Of a stretch of 64,000 nt of DNA, positions 46,005-54,650 are shown piece after piece. Origin of the DNA: Pseudomonadota bacterium (GTDB taxonomy: Bacteria > Pseudomonadota > Gammaproteobacteria > Burkholderiales > Burkholderiaceae_C); the NCBI GenBank assembly GCA_029780695.1, contig JAKOYD010000120.1, positions 1 to 64,000 of the forward strand, written 5' to 3'. The notes beneath the pieces are model-generated. The model was not told where the DNA came from. It did not search any database and saw only the letters and a program-made list of their open reading frames with translations. The position numbers were made by a program, and so were the translations under genes. Positions within the stretch are counted from its first letter, which is position 1. Every line of letters starts with the position of its first letter.

Positions 46005-47441
46005 TCATTCGATGGCCTTGCCAATGTCCTCGACCACTTTCTTGGCGTCGCCAAACACCATCATGGTCTTGTCCATGTAGAACAGCTCGTTGTCCAGGCC
46101 CGCGTAGCCGGCGGCCATGGAGCGCTTGTTGACGATCACCGTCTTGGCCTTGTAGGCCTCCAGGATCGGCATGCCGTAGATGGCGCTGCCCTTTTGCAGC
46201 GCCGCCGGGTTCACCACGTCGTTGGCGCCCAGGATGATGGCCACGTCGGCCTGGCCGAATTCGCCGTTGACGTCTTCCATCTCATGCACCTGGTCGTAGG
46301 GCACTTCGGCCTCGGCCAGCAGCACGTTCATGTGGCCCGGCATGCGGCCGGCCACGGGGTGGATGGCGTATTTCACGTCGATGCCCTTGGCCGTCAGCTT
46401 GTCGACCAGCTCCTTCACCGCGTGCTGCGCGCGCGCCACCGCCAGGCCGTAGCCGGGCACGATGATCACGCTGTCGGCGTTGCTGAGCATGAAGGCCGCA
46501 TCGTCGGCGCTGCCGCTCTTGACCGGGCGCTGCTCCTGCGCGCCGCCCGCAGCGGCCGTCGCGTCGCCGCCAAAGCCACCCAGGATGACGTTGAAGAACG
46601 AGCGGTTCATCGCCTTGCACATGATGTAGCTCAGGATCGCGCCCGAGCTGCCCACCAGCGAGCCGGCAATGATCAGCATGCTGTTGTTCAGGCTGAAGCC
46701 AATGCCCGCCGCCGCCCATCCCGAGTAGCTGTTGAGCATCGACACCACCACCGGCATGTCGGCGCCGCCGATGGGGATGATGAGCGTGACGCCGATGATG
46801 AAGCCCAGCAGGCAGACCACCGCGAACGCCGCCGCACTTTGCGACTGCCAAAACACCACCAGCGCCGCCAACGCCGCCACGCCCAAGGCCAGATTGACCA
46901 TGTGCTGGCCGGCAAACACCACTGGCGCGCCCTGGAACAGCCGGAACTTGGACGTGCCCGACAGCTTGCCCCAGGCGATCACCGAGCCGCTGAAGGTGAC
47001 CGCGCCGATGAAGGCGCCCAGCGCCAGCTCGATACGGTTGCCGCCCGGAATCAGCCCGCCGACGCCATTCACCGGGTGCTCGGCGATGCCGAAGGCCCAC
47101 GGCTCGGCCACCGTGGCGCCGGCAATCAGCACCGCGGCCAGGCCGATCATGCTGTGGAAGAAGGCCACCAGCTCGGGCATCTTGGTCATTTCCACGGTCT
47201 TGGCGCGCCAGGCGCCATAGCCGCCGCCCACCACCAGGCCCAGCAGCACCCAGCCTAGGCCCAGCGCCGAGCCGGCCAGCTTGACGATGAGCGCCGCCGT
47301 GGTCAGCACGGCAATGGTCATGCCGACCATGCCGAACAGGTTGCCGCGGATCGACGTGGTGGGATGGCTGAGGCCCTTCAAGGCCTGGATGAAGCAGACG
47401 CTGGCGATGAGGTACAGCAGCGTGACGACGTTGATGCTCAT
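46005..47441 (-). CDS. pntB: NAD(P) transhydrogenase beta subunit
   Basis: 478 aa. Residues about 1-270 hold 8-9 transmembrane helices forming the proton channel; the NADP(H)-binding domain III follows with VIIVPGYGLAVARAQHAVKE, HPVAGRMPGHMNVLLAEA, and ILGANDVVNPAAL. Together with the alpha chains it drives NADPH formation from NADH using the proton gradient. It is last in the operon pntAa-lipoprotein-pntAb-orf61-pntB, with a 4-bp overlap with the small ORF. Confidence 0.93.
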   Translation of the reverse strand: MSINVVTLLYLIASVCFIQALKGLSHPTTSIRGNLFGMVGMTIAVLTTAALIVKLAGSALGLGWVLLGLVVGGGYGAWRAKTVEMTKMPELVAFFHSMIGLAAVLIAGATVAEPWAFGIAEHPVNGVGGLIPGGNRIELALGAFIGAVTFSGSVIAWGKLSGTSKFRLFQGAPVVFAGQHMVNLALGVAALAALVVFWQSQSAAAFAVVCLLGFIIGVTLIIPIGGADMPVVVSMLNSYSGWAAAGIGFSLNNSMLIIAGSLVGSSGAILSYIMCKAMNRSFFNVILGGFGGDATAAAGGAQEQRPVKSGSADDAAFMLSNADSVIIVPGYGLAVARAQHAVKELVDKLTAKGIDVKYAIHPVAGRMPGHMNVLLAEAEVPYDQVHEMEDVNGEFGQADVAIILGANDVVNPAALQKGSAIYGMPILEAYKAKTVIVNKRSMAAGYAGLDNELFYMDKTMMVFGDAKKVVEDIGKAIE

Positions 47442-47623
47442 TTTTGTGCCCCTTGGGTTCGAATGGGCCACACCTGGCGGACGCCCCAATCCATGAAGAA
47501 AACCAACACCCCTGTCAGCAACGGTCGCGCCCAGAACGGTTCAGGCGGGACCAGCCACTGGGCGAGCATCGACGCCGCGAAAGCCAACACGGCGAGCGTC
47601 AGCAGGTGCATGGGCCGGGTCAT
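47438..47623 (-). CDS. 61-aa membrane protein coupled within the pnt operon
   Basis: [20 protein letters not shown] then [20 protein letters not shown] and [20 protein letters not shown]: two hydrophobic segments separated by a Pro-rich turn. Its ATG overlaps the pntAb stop (ATGA, 47620-47623) and its stop overlaps the pntB start (ATGA, 47438-47441), so it is translationally coupled on both sides. That argues it is a real gene, perhaps an accessory part of the transhydrogenase. I recognise no family. Confidence 0.7.
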   Translation of the reverse strand: MTRPMHLLTLAVLAFAASMLAQWLVPPEPFWARPLLTGVLVFFMDWGVRQVWPIRTQGAQK

Positions 47624-47946
47624 GCCTTGTCTCCGGCACCCTGCGGCGCAGCCTTGCGCTCTTTTTTCTTGAACATCTCGAGCATGCGACGCGTCACCAG
47701 AAAGCCGCCAAAGATGTTGACCGCCGCCAGCGCGACCGCGGCCACGCCCATCAGCTTGGCCATGCCGCCTTCAGTCAGCGCCGCCGCCAGCATGGCGCCC
47801 ACGATGACGATGGCCGAGATGGCGTTGGTCACCGCCATCAGCGGCGTATGCAGCGCGGGCGTCACCGTCCATACCACGTGGTAGCCGACGTAGATGGCCA
47901 GCACGAAGATGATCAGATTGATGATGGTCGGTGACACGATGTCCAT
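47620..47946 (-). CDS. pntAb: NAD(P) transhydrogenase alpha subunit part 2
   Basis: 108 aa. It is the membrane part of the alpha subunit encoded separately: [20 protein letters not shown], then [20 protein letters not shown] and a C-terminal basic tail (FKKKERKAA), 3-4 transmembrane helices. The split of PntA into Aa and Ab is known from many alphaproteobacteria and betaproteobacteria. Here an unrelated lipoprotein gene is placed between the two halves. Confidence 0.92.
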   Translation of the reverse strand: MDIVSPTIINLIIFVLAIYVGYHVVWTVTPALHTPLMAVTNAISAIVIVGAMLAAALTEGGMAKLMGVAAVALAAVNIFGGFLVTRRMLEMFKKKERKAAPQGAGDKA

Positions 47947-47993
47947 GGGCGGCTCCTGCGTGGGTCTTGTCGAGCGGGTGCGGATCGGTTGGC

Positions 47994-48827
47994 CTATTCG
48001 CGGTCGCGGCGCGGCGCCTGAACCGGCGGGCGCGGTGGCAACTGCGTGGCGCGCGCCGGCGCGGGCGGCGCCACCACGACGGGCGCGGGCAACCCCACCT
48101 GGGGCGCGAAGGGGAACGGCGGCACGTTCAGCACGCCGGCGCCGCTGGCGCGCGTGGCGGCGGCAAAGGCGCGCGCCCATTGCAGGCCAGGCTGGCCGCC
48201 GGCCAGAAAGTCGTCGTTGTTGCGCGTGGTCGGCTCCAGCAGCACCGGGTCAAGCAGCGCATGTGTTTCGATGGCGCGGCCGTTGCCGGCCGCCGGCAGG
48301 CGATACGACACCCAGGCGCGCGGGCGGCTGGCCCAGCCGCGGCCTTCCAGCCATTGGTAAAGCACGGAATGCTGGCGCTCCAGCCAGTGGTCAAAGTCGG
48401 CGTCGCGCCGCAGGCGCAGGCAGCCGTCGGCGCTGGTGCCGGTATCGACCACGTGCAGGCTGGTAGGCAGCGGGCACGGCGCGCCGCCACTGGGCGCCAC
48501 CTGGGCGATGACGATGGCCAGCCAGCGGCCGTCCTCGCGCCGCAGCCCGGCCAGGCGCGTGGGCGCCTCGGGGCCGCTCACGGGCACGGGCGCGTCGCCC
48601 GCCAGCCACGGCGCCAGCACGTGGCCCAGGTCGTACCAGGTGCCGACGCTGGTGGGCGGCACGGCGATCAGCGGCGCGGCGTTGGCCGACGCCACGCCCA
48701 CGGGCGCGCCGGACGCCCACATGCCGGGCCCGGCGCAGCCGGACAGCAGCGCGGCCGCCGACACCGCGGCCAGCGCCAGGGCAGTGCGCGCACGACGACC
48801 AAAGACGGGGCGTTGAGACAGGTTCAT
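47994..48827 (-). CDS. Lipoprotein of unknown function between pntAa and pntAb
   Basis: 277 aa. The signal ends in lipobox ALLSGC, so it is a membrane-anchored periplasmic lipoprotein, possibly outer membrane. The middle part contains [20 protein letters not shown], a Cys pair in GGAPCPLP ... DGCLRLRRD, and [20 protein letters not shown]. The last 50 residues are a Pro/Ala/Arg-rich tail ([18 protein letters not shown]). It starts 20 bp after the pntAa stop and ends 47 bp before the pntAb start, inside the operon. I recognise no family and cannot assign a role in transhydrogenation. Confidence 0.72.
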   Translation of the reverse strand: MNLSQRPVFGRRARTALALAAVSAAALLSGCAGPGMWASGAPVGVASANAAPLIAVPPTSVGTWYDLGHVLAPWLAGDAPVPVSGPEAPTRLAGLRREDGRWLAIVIAQVAPSGGAPCPLPTSLHVVDTGTSADGCLRLRRDADFDHWLERQHSVLYQWLEGRGWASRPRAWVSYRLPAAGNGRAIETHALLDPVLLEPTTRNNDDFLAGGQPGLQWARAFAAATRASGAGVLNVPPFPFAPQVGLPAPVVVAPPAPARATQLPPRPPVQAPRRDRE

Positions 48828-48846
48828 GGTAACTACTTGTGAGTGC

Positions 48847-50007
48847 TTACTTGCGCGTTACCGCGCCTTGGTGCGCCATCAGCGTGGCGGCGACGATGTC
48901 GTCTTCCAGGTCGATGCGGAACGTGGCCGGCGGCTCGCCCTTGGCGGCGGGCGGCAGCACCAGCTTGAGGAAGTCGAGCACGTTGCGCGCGTACAGCGCC
49001 GACGCGTCGGCGCCGACCATCGACGCCAGGTTGGTTTCGCCGACGATGGTGACGCCGTGCTTCTGCACCGTGCGGTCGGCCTCGGTCAGCGGGCAGTTGC
49101 CGCCCACCGTGCCGTCGGGGTTGGGCGCGCCCTTGCCGGCCGCCATGTCGATGATGACCGAGCCGGGCTTCATGCTTTTCACCATGTCTTCGGTGATCAG
49201 CACCGGCGCGGCGCGGCCGGGGATGAGCGCGGTGGAAATCACCACGTCGGCCTGCGCCACGCGCTTGGCGACCTCGGCCTTCTGGCGGTCCAGCCAGCTT
49301 TGCGGCATGGGGCGCGCGTAGCCGCCCACGCCTTCGGCGGCTTCCTTTTCTTCGGCCGTCTCGTACGGCACGTCGATGAACTTGCCGCCCAGCGATTCGA
49401 TCTGTTCCTTGACACTCGGGCGCACGTCGCTGGCCTCGATGACCGCGCCCAGGCGCTTGGCGGTGGCAATCGCCTGCAGCCCGGCCACGCCCACGCCCAG
49501 GATGACCACGCGCGCCGCCTTCACGGTGCCGGCGGCGGTCATCAGCATGGGAAAGAACTTCTGGTACCGGTCGGCCGCCATGATGACGGCCTTGTAGCCG
49601 GCGATGTTGGCCTGCGATGACAGCACGTCCATGCTCTGCGCGCGCGTGGTGCGCGGCGCGGCTTCCAGCGCAAAGCCCGTCAGGTTGGCCGCCGCCAGGC
49701 GCTGCAGGCCGTCGGCGTTGAACGGCTCCAGCATGCCCACCAGCACCGTGCCAGGCTTCATGGCGGCGATTTCGTCCGCCGTGGGGTTGCGCACCTTCAG
49801 CACCATCTCGCTGCCGAAGGCGCCGGCGGCGTCGGTGATCTCGGCCCCGGCGGCGCGGTAAGCCTCGTCGGTGGCACTGGCGCGCAGGCCGGCGCCCGAC
49901 TGCACGCGCACCGCATGACCCTGGCCAACCAGTTTCTTGGCCGTTTCAGGCGTGACCGCCACGCGGGTTTCGCCGGCCACCGTTTCGGCAGGAACGCCAA
50001 TCAGCAT
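48847..50007 (-). CDS. pntAa: NAD(P) transhydrogenase alpha subunit part 1
   Basis: 386 aa soluble NAD(H)-binding domain I. It has AlaDH/PNT N-terminal (MLIGVPAETVAGETRVAVTP) and C-terminal (VVILGVGVAGLQAIATAKRL, VIEASDVRP) domains and the loop region DVVISTALIPGRAAPVLIT. It binds NADH and passes hydride to NADP+ on PntB. First gene of the operon, divergent from the nudix gene; the ATG at 50007 is preceded by GAGGAGACG. Confidence 0.93.
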   Translation of the reverse strand: MLIGVPAETVAGETRVAVTPETAKKLVGQGHAVRVQSGAGLRASATDEAYRAAGAEITDAAGAFGSEMVLKVRNPTADEIAAMKPGTVLVGMLEPFNADGLQRLAAANLTGFALEAAPRTTRAQSMDVLSSQANIAGYKAVIMAADRYQKFFPMLMTAAGTVKAARVVILGVGVAGLQAIATAKRLGAVIEASDVRPSVKEQIESLGGKFIDVPYETAEEKEAAEGVGGYARPMPQSWLDRQKAEVAKRVAQADVVISTALIPGRAAPVLITEDMVKSMKPGSVIIDMAAGKGAPNPDGTVGGNCPLTEADRTVQKHGVTIVGETNLASMVGADASALYARNVLDFLKLVLPPAAKGEPPATFRIDLEDDIVAATLMAHQGAVTRK

Positions 50008-50151
50008 GAAACGTCTCCTCGTATAACCGGCCAGCGCCTGGCCAGTGTGCGCGGGTTTGCGTGAAACCAAGCTTATCAAACCCGTCTGGCGGCGATTGTG
50101 CTTCATTTCGCCGCCGGCGCCCGCCACTTGCGCGACCCATAATCGCCAGCC

Positions 50152-50643
50152 ATGAATCCGACCCGTTGGAAACCCAGCGTCACCGTGGCCGCCGTCATTG
50201 CGCACGAGGGGCGCTACCTGCTGGTGGAAGAGCGCACCAACGCCGGCCTGCGCCTGAACACGCCCGCCGGCCACCTGGAGCCGGGCGAATCGCCGCAACA
50301 GGGCGCGGCGCGCGAGGCGCTGGAAGAAACCGGCCGCGTGTTCACGCCCACGCACCTGCTGGGCGTGTACCTGGCCGCATCCAACGACGCGCGCGGCGTG
50401 CCGACCACCTGGATGCGCTTTGCCTACTGCGGCACGGCCGGCCCGGCCGACCCGGCGCGGCCGCTGGACGAAGGCATCGTGCGCACGGTGTGGATGACCC
50501 CGGCCGAGGTCGAGGCCAGCCAGGCGCGCCACCGCAGCCCGCTGGTGTGGCGCTGCGTGCAAGACCACCTGGCCGGCCGCCGCTTTGCGCTGGACGCCGT
50601 GTACGTCGACCCGACGGCGCAGGACGGCAGCGCATTCGTCTGA
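50152..50643 (+). CDS. Nudix hydrolase, NudJ-like
   Basis: 163 aa. The Nudix box is complete: GHLEPGESPQQGAAREALEE followed by TGRV fits G-x5-E-x7-RE-x2-EE-x-G. N-terminal WKPSVTVAAVIAHEGRYLLV and RLNTPAGHLE are typical of the NudJ/phosphatase-like group that acts on nucleoside di- and triphosphates and thiamin diphosphate precursors. Such genes often sit near mnmA, as here (1 kb upstream). The start is ATG at 50152. Confidence 0.88.
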   Translation: MNPTRWKPSVTVAAVIAHEGRYLLVEERTNAGLRLNTPAGHLEPGESPQQGAAREALEETGRVFTPTHLLGVYLAASNDARGVPTTWMRFAYCGTAGPADPARPLDEGIVRTVWMTPAEVEASQARHRSPLVWRCVQDHLAGRRFALDAVYVDPTAQDGSAFV

Positions 50644-50714
50644 CGCGCTCGCCGCTACCGAGGCGTGTGCACGACGCGCCCGCTGCTTGCTGTATTTCAG
50701 GTCCACAAGATGCA

Positions 50715-50834
50715 TTCACCGCAGAGCCGCAGAGCCGCAGAGCCGCAGAGCGCGCAGTGTTCCCGCAGAGGAAGACATGAGGATTTCTCGGCGAACCTCT
50801 GCGTTCTCTGCGTTCTCTGCGCCTCTGCGGTGAA
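50715..50834. repeat. Inverted repeat with internal 8-bp tandem array
   Basis: TTCACCGCAGAG (50715-50726) and CTCTGCGGTGAA (50823-50834) are perfect inverse copies. Inside are four tandem GCAGAGCC units (50721-50752, last one GCAGAGCG) and on the other side degenerate CTCTGCGTT units. It fills the nudix-TSUP gap (50644-50944) and contains no gene. Confidence 0.75.
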
Positions 50835-50873
50835 ATCCGCCCTCTATCCGAGATAGCCAGACAATCTTTCTAA

Positions 50874-50931
50874 TTTTGGCTGTTGCGCTTGTCCAGCAAG
50901 CGCACGCAGCTATATAAATCATAGTATTCGG
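50874..50931 (-). repeat. Family A palindromic repeat upstream of the TSUP gene
   Basis: Minus strand: CCGAATACTATGATTTATAT, AGCTGCGTGCGCTTGCTGGA, CAAGCGCAACAGCC. The GCGCTTG/CAAGCGC stem is perfect. It ends 14 bp before the next start codon. Confidence 0.8.
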
Positions 50932-50944
50932 ATCGTGCTTTGCC

Positions 50945-51703
50945 ATGGAATCTCTTGCCACGCTGGTCCTGCTGGCCACCGCCGCGTTCGGCGCCGGCGT
51001 GCTGAACGCCATTGCCGGCGGCGGCACCTTCCTGACGTTTCCGGCGCTGGTGTGGGCCGGCGTGCCGCCCATCGCGGCCAACGCCACCAGCGCGCTGGCC
51101 GTGTGCCCCGGCTATGCGGGCAGCGCGCTCGGCTTTCGGCAAGAGCTGGCGGCGCTGCCGCGCGCGCTGCTGTGGCGCGAGATGGCGCTCAGCGCCGCCG
51201 GCGGCGTGGCTGGTGCCTTGCTGCTGCTGGTGACGCCTGCCAAGGTGTTCTCGGGCATCGTGCCGTGGCTGCTGCTGTTTGCCACCGCGCTGTTCGCGTT
51301 GGGGCCGCGCCTGTCGCGCTGGGCGGGCGGCGGCCACGGCGAAGGCCTGGTGCGCTGGCGCAACGTCGGCCTGCTGGCGGTGGCCGTGTACGGCGGCTAC
51401 TTCAATGGCGGCCTGGGCATCCTGCTGATGGCGCTGTACCTGCTGTGCGGCGAGCAGCGGCTGAACACCGTCAACGCGCTGAAGAACCTCAACTCCTTCG
51501 TGCTGTCGGTGGTCTCGGTCATCGCCTTCGCCATCGGCGGCGCCATCGTGTGGAAGCACGCGCTGCTGATGGCGCTGTTCGCCACGCTGGGCGGCTTTGC
51601 CGGCGCGCGCCTGGCCAAGCGCCTGCCCACGCCGTGGGTGCGCGGCATCGTGATCGTCACCGGGCTGGTGATGAGCGCGCTGTTTTTTGCGCGCGCCGGA
51701 TAA
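50945..51703 (+). CDS. TauE/SafE (TSUP) family anion transporter
   Basis: 252 aa membrane protein with about 7-8 helices. TSUP features: [20 protein letters not shown] at the start and [18 protein letters not shown] in the second half. Family members export sulfite, sulfoacetate or related organosulfur anions; the substrate is not evident here. ATG at 50945. It ends 7 bp before mnmA, so the two are probably cotranscribed. Confidence 0.85.
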   Translation: MESLATLVLLATAAFGAGVLNAIAGGGTFLTFPALVWAGVPPIAANATSALAVCPGYAGSALGFRQELAALPRALLWREMALSAAGGVAGALLLLVTPAKVFSGIVPWLLLFATALFALGPRLSRWAGGGHGEGLVRWRNVGLLAVAVYGGYFNGGLGILLMALYLLCGEQRLNTVNALKNLNSFVLSVVSVIAFAIGGAIVWKHALLMALFATLGGFAGARLAKRLPTPWVRGIVIVTGLVMSALFFARAG

Positions 51704-51710
51704 TTTGGCC

Positions 51711-52892
51711 ATGAGCGCCAAGCACCGCATCGTCGTCGGCCTGTCCGGCGGCGTCGATTCCGCCGTCACCGCCCACCTGCTGAAAGCGCAGGGCCACGAG
51801 GTGGTGGGCATCTTCATGAAGAACTGGGAAGACGATGACGACAGTGAGTACTGCTCGTCCAACCAGGACTTCGTCGACGCGGCGGCGGTGGCCGATGTGA
51901 TCGGCATCGAGATCGAGCACGTCAACTTTGCCGCCGAATACAAGGACCGCGTGTTCGCCGAATTCCTGCGCGAATATTCGGCCGGCCGCACGCCCAACCC
52001 CGACGTGCTGTGCAACGCCGAGATCAAGTTCAAGGCGTTTTTAGACCACGCGATGCGCCTGGGCGCCGAGAAGATCGCCACCGGGCATTACGCACGGGTT
52101 CGCTATCACGATGAGAGCAGCCAGCACCAGCTGCTCAAGGGCCTGGACCCGTCCAAGGACCAGAGCTACTTCTTGCACCGCCTGACGCAGGCGCAGCTGG
52201 CCAAGACGCTGTTTCCGGTCGGCGAACTGCACAAGACCGAGGTGCGCCGCATCGCCGCCGAGATCGGGCTGCCGAACGCGAAAAAGAAGGATTCGACCGG
52301 CATCTGCTTCATCGGCGAACGGCCGTTCCGCGAATTCCTCAACCGCTACCTGCAGACCCAGCCCGGCCCGATCAAGGACGAGCGCGGGCGCAGGATTGGC
52401 GAGCACGTGGGCCTGAGCTTCTACACGCTGGGCCAGCGCCAGGGCTTGGGCATCGGCGGCGTGAAGGAAAAAGGCGCGAAAAACGGAGCGCCACCCGGCC
52501 AGGCGGCGCGCGGCGGCGGCGATCACGCGCCCTGGTATGTAGCGCGCAAGGACATGGCGAGCAACACGCTGTACGCCGTGCAGGGCCACGACCATCCGTG
52601 GCTGCTGTCGCATGAGTTGGTGTTCGACGACGCGGCGTGGACGGCCGGCGCAGCGCCTGCGGCCGGCGCCTATGCCGCCAAGACGCGCTACCGCCAGCAG
52701 GACGCGGCTTGCACGCTATCGAAGGGTGAGCAAACTGGCGCCTTTCGCCTGCGCTTTGCCGAACCGCAATGGGCCGTCACGCCCGGCCAGAGCGCCGTGC
52801 TGTACGACGGGGAGGTGTGCCTGGGCGGCGGGGTGATCGCGGCGGCCGCGACGCTGGAATCTGAGACAAATCCGGCGTCAGCGCTGGCGTAA
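51711..52892 (+). CDS. mnmA: tRNA-uridine 2-sulfurtransferase
   Basis: 393 aa. It thiolates U34 of tRNA-Glu, -Gln and -Lys. PP-loop [16 protein letters not shown] binds [23 protein letters not shown] is conserved; the two catalytic cysteines are in [14 protein letters not shown] and [10 protein letters not shown]. An insert of about 20 residues near 258-280 ([19 protein letters not shown]) is low complexity. The normal end at CLGGGVI is extended by about 18 residues, the last dozen read from a family A repeat that also provides the TAA. Start ATG at 51711. Confidence 0.94.
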   Translation: MSAKHRIVVGLSGGVDSAVTAHLLKAQGHEVVGIFMKNWEDDDDSEYCSSNQDFVDAAAVADVIGIEIEHVNFAAEYKDRVFAEFLREYSAGRTPNPDVLCNAEIKFKAFLDHAMRLGAEKIATGHYARVRYHDESSQHQLLKGLDPSKDQSYFLHRLTQAQLAKTLFPVGELHKTEVRRIAAEIGLPNAKKKDSTGICFIGERPFREFLNRYLQTQPGPIKDERGRRIGEHVGLSFYTLGQRQGLGIGGVKEKGAKNGAPPGQAARGGGDHAPWYVARKDMASNTLYAVQGHDHPWLLSHELVFDDAAWTAGAAPAAGAYAAKTRYRQQDAACTLSKGEQTGAFRLRFAEPQWAVTPGQSAVLYDGEVCLGGGVIAAAATLESETNPASALA

Positions 52893-52917
52893 TCAGCGCA
52901 GGCAGCTATCGATAGCA
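52874..52917 (-). repeat. Family A repeat supplying the mnmA stop codon
   Basis: Minus strand: TGCTATCGATAGCTGCCTG, CGCTGATTACGCCAGCGCTG, ACGCC. The mnmA TAA (52890-52892) and the final residues ASALA lie in it. It separates the convergent mnmA and VIT-family genes. Confidence 0.7.
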
Positions 52918-52933
52918 GAGCAAACGAAGGCCT

Positions 52934-53635
52934 TCAGCCTATCGGCCCGGCGCCGAACAGCTTGCCAATCAGCGCCGACGCACCCATCGCCAGCGCGCCC
53001 CAGAACAGCACGCGCGCCGCGCCCGGCAGCATGGGCGCGCCACCCAGGCGCGCGGCCACGGCCCCCAGCACGGCCAGCATGGCCAGCGTGGCGCCGATCA
53101 GCGCCGTGGTCAGGCCCGGGCCGCGGTACAGCAGCACGATCAGGATCGGCAGCAGCGCACCGACGACGAAGGCCGCCGCCGAGGCCAGCGCCGCCTGCAG
53201 CGGGCGCGCCTCGTTGTGGCCGGTGATGCCGAGTTCGTCGCGCAGGTGCGCGCCCAGCGCGTCCTTGGCCGTCAGCTCGCGCGCCACCTGCGCCGCCAGT
53301 TCGGGCGAGAGGCCGCGCTGCTGGTAGATCGCGGTCAGCTCCTGCAGCTCGAATTCGGGCCGTTCGGCCAGTTCGCGTTCTTCGGTGGCGCGGTCGGCCT
53401 TTTCGACGTCGGCCTGCGAACTGACCGACACGTATTCGCCCGCCGCCATCGAGAACGCGCCCGCCGTCAGGCCCGCCGCCGCCGTGAGCAGCAGCGTCTT
53501 CAGCTCGGTGCCCGCGGCCGCCATGCCGACCACCAGGCCGGCGGTCGAAATCAGGCCGTCGTTGGCGCCCAGCACGGCGGCACGCAGCCAGCCGGCGTTG
53601 TGCAGGTTGTGGGTTTCGCGGTGGATGCGTGACAT
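52934..53635 (-). CDS. VIT1/CCC1-family transporter
   Basis: 233 aa. Helix 1 region RAAVLGANDGLISTAGLVVG and GAFSMAAGEYVSVSSQADVE carry the conserved residues of vacuolar-iron-transporter relatives; a cytoplasmic acidic helical segment (EKADRATEERELAERPEFE) precedes three C-terminal helices. Members export Fe2+ or Mn2+ from the cytosol; the metal is not known here. The ATG at 53635 gives MSRIHRETHNLHNAGWLR. Confidence 0.87.
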   Translation of the reverse strand: MSRIHRETHNLHNAGWLRAAVLGANDGLISTAGLVVGMAAAGTELKTLLLTAAAGLTAGAFSMAAGEYVSVSSQADVEKADRATEERELAERPEFELQELTAIYQQRGLSPELAAQVARELTAKDALGAHLRDELGITGHNEARPLQAALASAAAFVVGALLPILIVLLYRGPGLTTALIGATLAMLAVLGAVAARLGGAPMLPGAARVLFWGALAMGASALIGKLFGAGPIG

Positions 53636-53694
53636 GGCAAAGGCGGGCAAGGGGAAGGCCGGCATTGTCGCGCAGGCCATCGTGCCCAGCTGAA

Positions 53695-53713
53695 GGGCCG
53701 CTTAACGCGGCCC
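53695..53713 (-). terminator. GC-rich hairpin after terC
   Basis: GGGCCGC (53695-53701) / GCGGCCC (53707-53713) around TTAAC, 21 bp past the terC stop. It lacks a T-run, so it may only be an attenuator or mRNA end structure. Confidence 0.4.
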
Positions 53714-53733
53714 CGCCCCCGCGCACGCCGCGC

Positions 53734-54501
53734 TCAGTCGGCGCCGCCCGGCATGTGCTTGTGCAGGCGCACCTTCTGCTGGTTGCGCCGCATGCGGATG
53801 TTGAGCAGCTCCACCGCCAGCGAGAACGCCATGCCGAAGTAGACGTAGCCCTTGGGCACGTGCTGGCCAAAGCCTTCGGCGATCAGCAGGATGCCGACCA
53901 CCGTGAGGAACGACAGCGCCAGGATTTTGATGGTGGGGTTGGCGTCGACGAATTCGCCGATGGGCTTGGCCGCGAACATCATCACCGCCACCGAGGCCAC
54001 CACGGCAATGATCATGATGGCGATGTCGCCCACCATGCCGACGGCGGTGATCACGCTGTCGAGCGAGAACACGATGTCGATGATGGCGATCTGCGCGATG
54101 ATGCCGGCGAACGACACGCGCGCCTTGCCTTCCACGCCGTCGCCGTCGTCGTCCTCGCCGGCGGTCATGGATTCATGAATCTCGTGCACGCTCTTCCACA
54201 GCAGGAACAGCCCGCCGCCGATCAGGATCAGGTCGCGCCCGGTGATCGGACGGCCCATCACGGTGAGCAGCGGCGTGGTCAGCTGCATCACCCAGGTGAT
54301 CGACAGCAGCAGCAGGATGCGCGTGAGCATCGCAAAGCCCAGGCCCAGGCGCCGGCCCAGGTTGCGCTGCTCGGGCGGCAGGCGGCCGACCAGGATGGAG
54401 ATGAAGATGATGTTGTCCACCCCCAGCACGATCTCCAGGCCGACCAGGGTGACGAGGGCGACCCAGCCCTCGACGCTCGACATCCAACCGAACCATTCCA
54501 T
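53734..54501 (-). CDS. TerC-family membrane protein
   Basis: 255 aa with about 7 transmembrane helices. TerC hallmarks: LVGLEIVLGVDNIIFISILV (acidic residues in helix), RRLGLGFAMLTRILLLLSI, and IVFSLDSVITAVGM. Some TerC proteins export Mn2+ or take part in tellurite resistance; the VIT-family gene immediately downstream suggests a metal-handling pair. An acidic loop (AGEDDDGDGVEG) joins helices 3 and 4. AGGAGG lies 5 nt before the ATG at 54501. Confidence 0.88.
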   Translation of the reverse strand: MEWFGWMSSVEGWVALVTLVGLEIVLGVDNIIFISILVGRLPPEQRNLGRRLGLGFAMLTRILLLLSITWVMQLTTPLLTVMGRPITGRDLILIGGGLFLLWKSVHEIHESMTAGEDDDGDGVEGKARVSFAGIIAQIAIIDIVFSLDSVITAVGMVGDIAIMIIAVVASVAVMMFAAKPIGEFVDANPTIKILALSFLTVVGILLIAEGFGQHVPKGYVYFGMAFSLAVELLNIRMRRNQQKVRLHKHMPGGAD

Positions 54502-54584
54502 CACGTGCCTCCTCGCGCCCCGGCGGCGGGACGTCGGGCGTTTATACCGTGATTGCAGCGCGCAGCGCTTCGGTGATACCCGAT

Positions 54585-54639
54585 GATTGCTATCTTTTAA
54601 ATAGCTGTAATCGCTTGCCAGACAAGCGCAGGAGCGCTG
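54585..54639 (+). repeat. Family A palindromic repeat between terC and the binding lipoprotein
   Basis: TTGCTATCTTTTAAATAGCTG, TAATCGCTTGCCAGACAAGCGC and GGAGCGC. It lies 11 bp past the stop of the upstream minus-strand gene and in antiterminator orientation. Confidence 0.8.
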
Positions 54640-54650
54640 AAACATTCAGA

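Noticed and set aside
43107..47258. Very long plus-strand open frame (1383 codons) across mtnN, fadD and pntB
   Set aside because: It is antisense to three well-recognised genes; long antisense frames are expected at this GC content, and its translation is His/Gln/Arg-rich without any domain.
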